From Accumulibacter sp. (GTDB lineage: Bacteria > Pseudomonadota > Gammaproteobacteria > Burkholderiales > Rhodocyclaceae), in contig NZ_JAPUVI010000088.1 in assembly GCF_029255285.1 (NCBI RefSeq), forward strand, positions 1 to 64,000: a stretch of 64,000 bases of DNA. The letters run 5' to 3'. Under the pieces are notes generated by a model. The model searched no databases, was not told the DNA's origin, and was given only the letters and a program-made list of their open reading frames with translations. A program made the position numbers and the translations under genes. Shown here in pieces: positions 58,850 to 64,000 of this stretch. The first letter of the stretch is position 1. Each line of letters opens with the position of its first letter.

Positions 58850-59929
58850 TTGCAGCTGGATTTTTCGATTTTTAATCCAAAGGCGCGCTCGCTGATCGGT
58901 CTCGACATCAGCTCGTCATCGGTCAAAATGGTCGAGCTGGGTGGTGATGGTAAAGGCGCCTATCGCGTCGAACGTTATGCGATCGAGGTTTTGCCGCGGG
59001 ACGTCGTCTCGGACGGCAACATCGTCAATCTGGAGGCAGCCGCGGAGTCGGTGAAGCGCGCTTGGAAAAAGCTGGCGACATCGACCAGGCATGTCGCCAT
59101 CGCGCTGCCCGCGTCGCACGTCATCACGAAGAAGATCATTGTCGCTGCCGGACAGCGCGAGGAGGATCTGGAAGTGCTGGTCGAGTCCGAAGCCAACCAG
59201 TACATCCCCTTTGCGCTCGAGGAAGTCAATCTCGACTTTCAGGTCGTTGGTCCGGCGCCATCGTCTCCGGACGAGATCGAAGTGCTGATCGCCGCGTCCC
59301 GCAAGGAAAAGGTCGAAGATCGGGTCGCCGTGGCGGAGTCGGCCGGACTCAAGCCGGTCGTGCTTGATGTCGAGTCCTACGCCGTGCTGTCCGCTTTCGA
59401 GCTCGTTCAGAAGCAGTTGCCCGATGCCGGCAAGGGGCAGATCATTGCGCTCGTCGATGTCGGCGCCAACGTCATGAACCTGACCGTACTGCGTAACGAG
59501 CAGCAGCTCTACGTGCGCGAGCAGGCGTTCGGCGGCAATCAACTGACGCAGGATGCCGCCCGTCTGTTCTCGATGACTTTCGAGGAAGCGGAAGGGGAGA
59601 AGCGTCGCAACACCTTGCCTGAGAAATACGAAACCGAGCTTCTGCGGCCTTTCCTCGAGGCGCTGGCCCTGGAGCTGTCGCGGGCGCTGCAGTTTTTCTT
59701 CACGTCCACCCAGTTCAGCCAGATCAACCACATCGTCCTGGCCGGCGGCTGCGCGGTGATTCCCGGTGTCGACGAAGTCGTCGCCGGTCGCACGCAGATC
59801 AACACGATTATCGCCAACCCGTTTACCGGTATGGTGCTTTCCGATCGGGTACGTGAAAGAAACCTTCTGGCCGACGCGTCGTCGTTGATGGTGGCCTGCG
59901 GCCTGGCGCTGCGGAGGTTCGACGAATGA
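58850..59929 (+). CDS. pilM: Type IV pilus assembly protein PilM
   Basis: 359 aa from a TTG at 58850; an earlier TTG at 58820 is possible. The later one has GAGAGGTGG at a proper distance and gives the usual PilM length. PilM is a cytoplasmic actin-like ATP-binding protein that recruits PilN. The N-terminal IGLDISSSSVKMVEL is the phosphate-1 loop, with IALVDVGANVMNLTVL (phosphate 2) and HIVLAGGCAVIPGV (adenosine) later. It starts pilMNOPQ; each gene up to pilP overlaps the next by four bases. An AT-rich stretch (58760-58820) before it probably holds the promoter, but no clear -35/-10 pair was found. Confidence 0.93.
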   Translation: MQLDFSIFNPKARSLIGLDISSSSVKMVELGGDGKGAYRVERYAIEVLPRDVVSDGNIVNLEAAAESVKRAWKKLATSTRHVAIALPASHVITKKIIVAAGQREEDLEVLVESEANQYIPFALEEVNLDFQVVGPAPSSPDEIEVLIAASRKEKVEDRVAVAESAGLKPVVLDVESYAVLSAFELVQKQLPDAGKGQIIALVDVGANVMNLTVLRNEQQLYVREQAFGGNQLTQDAARLFSMTFEEAEGEKRRNTLPEKYETELLRPFLEALALELSRALQFFFTSTQFSQINHIVLAGGCAVIPGVDEVVAGRTQINTIIANPFTGMVLSDRVRERNLLADASSLMVACGLALRRFDE

Positions 59930-60495
59930 TACGCATCAATCTCCTGCCGCACCGGGAAGAGAAGCGTCGGGCACGGCGACAGCAGTTCTACGCTTTGCTG
60001 GGTCTGATCACGATTCTGGCCGGTCTGCTGGTTTTTCTCGTTTATTCGATTATTGGCGGCTATATCTCGGCGCAGGACGCCAAGAACGACTTTCTTCAGA
60101 AAGAGATCGCCGTTCTCGACAAACAGATCGACCAGATCAGGAGGCTCAAGGAGCAGAGCCAGGCCTTGATGGAGCGTAAGCGGGTCATCGAATCCTTGCA
60201 GCGTGATCGGGCGGAAGCGGTGCGCCTGTTGAGCGAACTGGTGAAACAGATGCCGGAAGGCGTGTACGTCCGCTCGCTCAAGCAGGAAGGGCAAAAGATC
60301 AGCCTCAACGGCTATGCTCAGTCCAGCGCTCGCGTTTCGACGCTGATGCGCAACATCGAAGCCTCTCCTTGGCTGGAAAAGCCGCAATTGATCGAAATCA
60401 AGGCGGTGACCGTGGATAAGCGCCGCCTTAACGAATACAGCATGAATGCCTCGATCAAGCGGGCCGCCAATCCGGCGCAGGGAGGAAAAAAATGA
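59926..60495 (+). CDS. pilN: Type IV pilus assembly protein PilN
   Basis: 189 aa. The N-terminal MIRINLLPHREEKRRARR is the PilN motif that binds PilM in the cytoplasm. One membrane helix (about 22-45) follows, then a periplasmic coiled coil (about 50-100) and a small ferredoxin-like domain. It dimerises with PilO in the alignment complex. ATGA overlaps at both ends show translational coupling to pilM and pilO. Confidence 0.95.
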   Translation: MIRINLLPHREEKRRARRQQFYALLGLITILAGLLVFLVYSIIGGYISAQDAKNDFLQKEIAVLDKQIDQIRRLKEQSQALMERKRVIESLQRDRAEAVRLLSELVKQMPEGVYVRSLKQEGQKISLNGYAQSSARVSTLMRNIEASPWLEKPQLIEIKAVTVDKRRLNEYSMNASIKRAANPAQGGKK

Positions 60496-61166
60496 AGGCC
60501 GTCGCGCTTCCGTCGATCGATTTCCGGGCCGTTCTGCGCGATTTCCAGAATCTCAACCCGCGCGATGTCGGCGCCTGGCCCGTGGCGCCCCGGCTGGCTG
60601 TCCTGCTTGGTCTGTTTGTGGCGATACTGCTCGCCGGCTGGTGGTTTGTCTGGCTTGACCAGTGGGACGCGCTGACCAAGAAACAGCAGGCTGAGGAGAG
60701 GCTGAGACAGGAGTTCGTGACCAAGAAGAAGGAAGCGGTCAACCTCGATCTGTATATTCAGCAACTGAACGAGATCGATCGATCGTTCGGCGCGCTCTTG
60801 AAACAGCTGCCGAACAAGTCCGAGGTGGAATCGCTGCTGGTCGAGATCAATCAGGCGGGAATGGGCCGGGGCTTGCAGTTCGAGCTTTTCAAGCCGGGTG
60901 CGGAACAGGTGAAGGATTTTTATGCGGAACTGCCGATCAACGTGCGGCTGACCGGCAACTACCATGATTTCGGTGCCTTCGCCGGCGACGTCGGCAAGCT
61001 GTCGAGGATAGTCACCTTGAACAACATCTCCATCGCTGCCAATTCGCAGGCCAAGGATGGTAGCCTGGTGATGGATGCCGTCACCAAAACCTTCCGCTAT
61101 CTGGATGAGGAAGAACTGGCAGCGAAGAAGAAAGCCGCCCAGGCTGCAAAGGGTGCGAAGAAATGA
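60492..61166 (+). CDS. pilO: Type IV pilus assembly protein PilO
   Basis: 224 aa. A short cytoplasmic N-terminus, one membrane helix (about 34-56), a coiled coil (about 60-115, QAEERLRQEFVTKKKEAVNLDLYIQQL), and a periplasmic ferredoxin-like domain (INVRLTGNYHDFGAFAGDVGKLSRIVTLNNISI). It pairs with PilN and contacts PilP. The Lys/Ala-rich tail (KKKAAQAAKGAKK) is usual in this family. ATGA overlaps with pilN and pilP. Confidence 0.95.
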   Translation: MKAVALPSIDFRAVLRDFQNLNPRDVGAWPVAPRLAVLLGLFVAILLAGWWFVWLDQWDALTKKQQAEERLRQEFVTKKKEAVNLDLYIQQLNEIDRSFGALLKQLPNKSEVESLLVEINQAGMGRGLQFELFKPGAEQVKDFYAELPINVRLTGNYHDFGAFAGDVGKLSRIVTLNNISIAANSQAKDGSLVMDAVTKTFRYLDEEELAAKKKAAQAAKGAKK

Positions 61167-61678
61167 ACAAATTCGCTGTTCTTCTGTGCAGTCTCGTTCT
61201 CGTCGCTTGTGGCACGGGCGGCGAGGATGAACTGCGGCAATGGATGGCCACCGTTGGGCAAGATACCAAAGGAAAGATCCCGCCGCTACCGGTGGTCGAA
61301 CCCTACGAGCCCGTTCCCTACGATGTCGGCGCTTCGATGGATCCTTTCAAGGCGGGCAAGATGGGACCGGACGAGAGTAAGACTGGTGGCGGCTTCCGGC
61401 CCGACCTAGACCGACCGAGGGAGCCGCTCGAGGCCTACCCGCTGGAATCTTTGAAGTACGTGGGCGTGATGACCCGAAAGAAGGCATCGTATGCCATCAT
61501 TCAGGTCGACGGATCCTTGTACCAAGTCAAAATCGGGAACTACATGGGACAGAACTTCGGCGTGGTGGTGAGCGTGTCCGATTCCGAGGTGACTCTGCGA
61601 GAACTCATCCAGGATTCGGCAGGTGACTGGGTGGAGCGGACGAGCACCTTGCAGTTGCAGGAGAAGGGAGCGAAGTAG
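61163..61678 (+). CDS. pilP: Type IV pilus assembly lipoprotein PilP
   Basis: 171 aa. Lipoprotein signal MNKFAVLLCSLVLVAC, with Cys16. A flexible Pro-rich N-terminal part, then the HR (beta) domain: YPLESLKYVGVMTRKKASYAIIQVDGSLYQVKIGNYMGQNFGVVVSVSDSEVTLRELI. It joins PilN/PilO to the secretin PilQ. It overlaps pilO by four bases and abuts pilQ. Confidence 0.95.
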   Translation: MNKFAVLLCSLVLVACGTGGEDELRQWMATVGQDTKGKIPPLPVVEPYEPVPYDVGASMDPFKAGKMGPDESKTGGGFRPDLDRPREPLEAYPLESLKYVGVMTRKKASYAIIQVDGSLYQVKIGNYMGQNFGVVVSVSDSEVTLRELIQDSAGDWVERTSTLQLQEKGAK

Positions 61679-63793
61679 ATGAAACAGATCACACAATACC
61701 TGCTCGGCCTGATCGGCGGCGTGCTGCTGGCGTTCGGAACGGCCAGTGCCCAGGATGCCAGATCCAATTCGATCGAATCGATGGCTGTCGTGCAACAGGG
61801 CCATGTCCTCAACGTCAAGCTGACGTTCAAGGAGCCGTTGAAAGCGCTGCCCCCAGCCTTCAGCGTCGCTAAGCCGCCGCGCATTGCGCTCGATTTCGCC
61901 AATACGACGAATGGCCTGGGCCGCTCGAGCCAGGCGTACAACGAGGGCGACCTGAAGAGCGCCAACATCGTGCAGGCCGAAGATCGGACGCGTGTGGTGC
62001 TGAACCTGCACAAGGCGATGACCTACGAAGCGTCGATCGACGGCAACACCCTCGTATTGGCCCTGCTGCCGAGTCGGGCTGTCGAAGGTGTCGTGCCGGT
62101 GGAACACTTTGCGAAAGCGCTTCCCTCGGCGCAGGGTGTGAACAGCATCCGTGACATCGGCTTCCGGCGCGGCAAGGACGGTGAAGCGCGGATCACGGTA
62201 GACCTCAGCGATTCCAATGCCGGCATCGATATCCGCCAGCAGGGATCGACGCTGGTGGTGGACTTCGCCAAGGTGGTTCTGCCGGACAGTTTGCGCAAGC
62301 GGCTCGACGTCGCCGACTTCGCCACCCCCGTGCAGACCGTGACGACGACGGTGAAGGGTGACAACGTGCGCATGACGATCGTTCCGCGCGGTCTGTGGGA
62401 GCACAACGCTTATCAGAGCGACACCCAGTTCGTCGTCGAAGTCAAGCCGGTCGTCGAGAACCCGAACAAGCTCATTCAGGGGACGCGCGGCGGTTATCAG
62501 GGCGAGAAATTGTCGCTCAACTTCCAGAATGTCGACGTGCGTCGCTTGTTGCAGGTGATCGGCGAGTTCACCGGCATGAACATGGTCATCAGCGATTCGG
62601 TGAGTGGCGCGATCACGCTGATTCTCAAGGACGTGCCGTGGGACCAGGCGCTCGACATCATCATGCAGCAGAAGGGCCTGGACATGCGCAAGAATGGCAA
62701 CGTCATCCTGATTGCGCCGCGTGACGAGATTGCCACCAAGGAAAAGCTCGAGTTCGAGTCGAAGCTGCAGATCAGTGACCTCGAGCCCTTGCAGACCGAG
62801 AGCTTCCAGTTGAGTTATATCCGGGCCGAGGACATGCACAAGCTGTTCGACAACCCCACTCAGCGAATGCTTTCGAAGCGCGGCAGCGCCGTCCTGGAGC
62901 CGCGCTCGAACATGGTCATCGTGAAGGATACGCCGAGTCGTCTCGACGAGCTTCGTCACATTATTACCAAAGTCGATGTGGCGGCACGACAGGTCATGAT
63001 CGAGGCCCGGATCGTCGAGGCTGGCGACAGTTTTGCCAAGAACCTGGGTATCCGCCTGGGCTGGAACCAGCGCCAGGGTTACGCTTTCGGCGGCCAAGGT
63101 TTCGGCGGGAACGCCATGGCTGGAGCGAGAGTCAATACGCCGGGCTTCTATACCGGGCAGATCCGGGACATCCCGAACTTCAATACCGATGCCTTGAACG
63201 TCAATTTGCCGGCGACGCCGCGCACCGGTAACGCCGGATTGTTCTCGCTGGTGCTCTACAACAGCGCACTGACCCAGTTTCTGAACACCGAGATCTCCGC
63301 GCTGGAAGCCGATGGCCGTGGCAAGGTGATTTCCAGTCCGCGCGTGATGACGGCCAACAACATCGAGGCGCTCATCGAGCAGGGGGTCGAAATCCCGTAT
63401 CAGCAGGCGACGAGTTCAGGGGCGACCAGCATCTCGTTCAAGAAGGCCGTCCTGTCGTTGAAGGTCACGCCGCAGATCACACCCGACGGCAACGTGACGA
63501 TGAAGGTCGAGGTCAACAAGGACACGCCCAACACCCGCTTGAATACGGGCGCCGGCGTGGCGATCGACAACAAGCACGTGAAGACCGAGGTGCTGGTCGA
63601 GAACGGCGGAACGGTGGTCATCGGCGGGATATACACCCAGGAAGTGCGCAACAACACGCAGCGTATTCCCTTCTTTGGCGATCTCCCCTACATTGGCTGG
63701 CTCTTCAAGAGCCGGGAATGGATCGACGACAAGCAGGAACTGTTGATCTTCATCACCCCGCGCATCGTCGCCGAAGGTCTCGCCGTACGCTGA
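61679..63793 (+). CDS. pilQ: Type IV pilus secretin PilQ
   Basis: 704 aa. Signal peptide (about 1-25). Two AMIN domains (about 30-250) bind peptidoglycan. Then come an STN-like N0 domain (about 270-340, LSLNFQNVDVRRLLQVIGEFTGMNMV), N1/secretin-N (about 360-440) and the secretin channel (about 460-704) with EARIVEAGDSFAKNLG, VISSPRVMTANN and VVIGGIYTQEV. It forms the outer-membrane pore for pili. Length and order are standard. It is the last gene of the pilMNOPQ operon. Confidence 0.96.
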   Translation: MKQITQYLLGLIGGVLLAFGTASAQDARSNSIESMAVVQQGHVLNVKLTFKEPLKALPPAFSVAKPPRIALDFANTTNGLGRSSQAYNEGDLKSANIVQAEDRTRVVLNLHKAMTYEASIDGNTLVLALLPSRAVEGVVPVEHFAKALPSAQGVNSIRDIGFRRGKDGEARITVDLSDSNAGIDIRQQGSTLVVDFAKVVLPDSLRKRLDVADFATPVQTVTTTVKGDNVRMTIVPRGLWEHNAYQSDTQFVVEVKPVVENPNKLIQGTRGGYQGEKLSLNFQNVDVRRLLQVIGEFTGMNMVISDSVSGAITLILKDVPWDQALDIIMQQKGLDMRKNGNVILIAPRDEIATKEKLEFESKLQISDLEPLQTESFQLSYIRAEDMHKLFDNPTQRMLSKRGSAVLEPRSNMVIVKDTPSRLDELRHIITKVDVAARQVMIEARIVEAGDSFAKNLGIRLGWNQRQGYAFGGQGFGGNAMAGARVNTPGFYTGQIRDIPNFNTDALNVNLPATPRTGNAGLFSLVLYNSALTQFLNTEISALEADGRGKVISSPRVMTANNIEALIEQGVEIPYQQATSSGATSISFKKAVLSLKVTPQITPDGNVTMKVEVNKDTPNTRLNTGAGVAIDNKHVKTEVLVENGGTVVIGGIYTQEVRNNTQRIPFFGDLPYIGWLFKSREWIDDKQELLIFITPRIVAEGLAVR

Positions 63794-63813
63794 TCGTCCG
63801 CGCCGGTGTGGCA

Positions 63814-63835
63814 AAAGCCGGCGCTGCTCGGCTTT
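63814..63835 (+). terminator. Weak hairpin between pilQ and aroK
   Basis: AAAGCCG (63814-63820) pairs with CGGCTTT (63829-63835) across an 8-base loop, ending in three T. It may weakly attenuate transcription from pilQ into aroK. Confidence 0.35.
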
Positions 63836-63879
63836 GTCGTGCCGGCGGGATGCCCTTGCCGCTGCGTTAGAATGGGGCC

Positions 63880-64000
63880 GTGAGAATCGAGCACGACAAA
63901 CGCAACGTCTATCTGGTCGGCCTGATGGGCGCCGGGAAGACTACACTGGGTAAGGCGCTGGCCAGGCGGCTGTCTTACGGTTTCCTCGACGCCGATCGCG
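63880..64000 (+). CDS. aroK: Shikimate kinase, N-terminal part
   Basis: Partial, cut by the window end after 40 codons. From a GTG the translation is [20 protein letters not shown], with the GAGKTT P-loop, then [18 protein letters not shown], which contains the Asp pair of the shikimate-binding region. The pilQ-aroK order is common in beta- and gammaproteobacteria. AroK phosphorylates shikimate in chorismate synthesis. Confidence 0.92.
   Translation, partial: MRIEHDKRNVYLVGLMGAGKTTLGKALARRLSYGFLDADR

Overview
The window is GC-rich, densely coded and typical of a betaproteobacterium. The mrcA / pilMNOPQ / aroK order, a copper operon of cop type, NirJ/NirN haem d1 genes, a quinol-type nitric oxide reductase with NsrR, and several PAS/GGDEF proteins fit a denitrifying member of the Rhodocyclales (Accumulibacter- or Dechloromonas-like). 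The order-level placement is inference; no rRNA or tRNA gene was seen.

Layout. 1-795: poly-C tracts and a frameshifted fragment of an Ig-repeat surface protein, probably a poor-quality contig end. 796-6828 (minus): rhlE, ubiC, a DUF192 protein, a small basic exported protein, and nirJ-nirN for haem d1, with an FNR/DNR-type promoter. 7107-11761: MscS channel and ClsB, convergent gluQ, argB and a HAD nucleotidase. 11781-17479: a six-PAS GGDEF-EAL protein, an acyltransferase and convergent hemB. 17524-18500: a candidate small RNA with C-rich loops, convergent with engB. 18814-27315: MscK-type channel, a second cardiolipin synthase, four small exported proteins and a YihY/BrkB protein. 27320-29842: a membrane-anchored C13 (legumain-like) peptidase. 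30482-33697: norZ, two NsrR operators, nsrR, and an array of 21-bp palindromic repeats.

33778-41368 (minus): a copper-resistance operon read as multicopper oxidase copA, copB, DUF411 protein, a methyltransferase fragment, a copper P-type ATPase, copC and copD. 41635-43549: a TIR-domain protein fused to a methyltransferase-like domain, followed by a YiiX-type papain-fold enzyme; this pair is the best candidate for an undescribed defence or signalling system. 43765-46913: an M48 peptidase lipoprotein, another lipoprotein, a racemase and an alpha/beta hydrolase. 47028-51960: a TetR-controlled RND efflux operon. 52022-55533: a diguanylate cyclase and convergent msbA. 56305-64000: mrcA diverging from pilMNOPQ, then the start of aroK.

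Shared themes. NirJ/NirN, NorZ and NsrR belong to nitrite/NO respiration and carry recognisable anaerobic and NO-responsive promoters. Copper handling covers the periplasm (MCO, CopB, CopC, DUF411) and inner membrane (ATPase, CopD). Envelope homeostasis is prominent: two mechanosensitive channels, each next to a cardiolipin synthase, plus MsbA, PBP1A and type IV pilus assembly.
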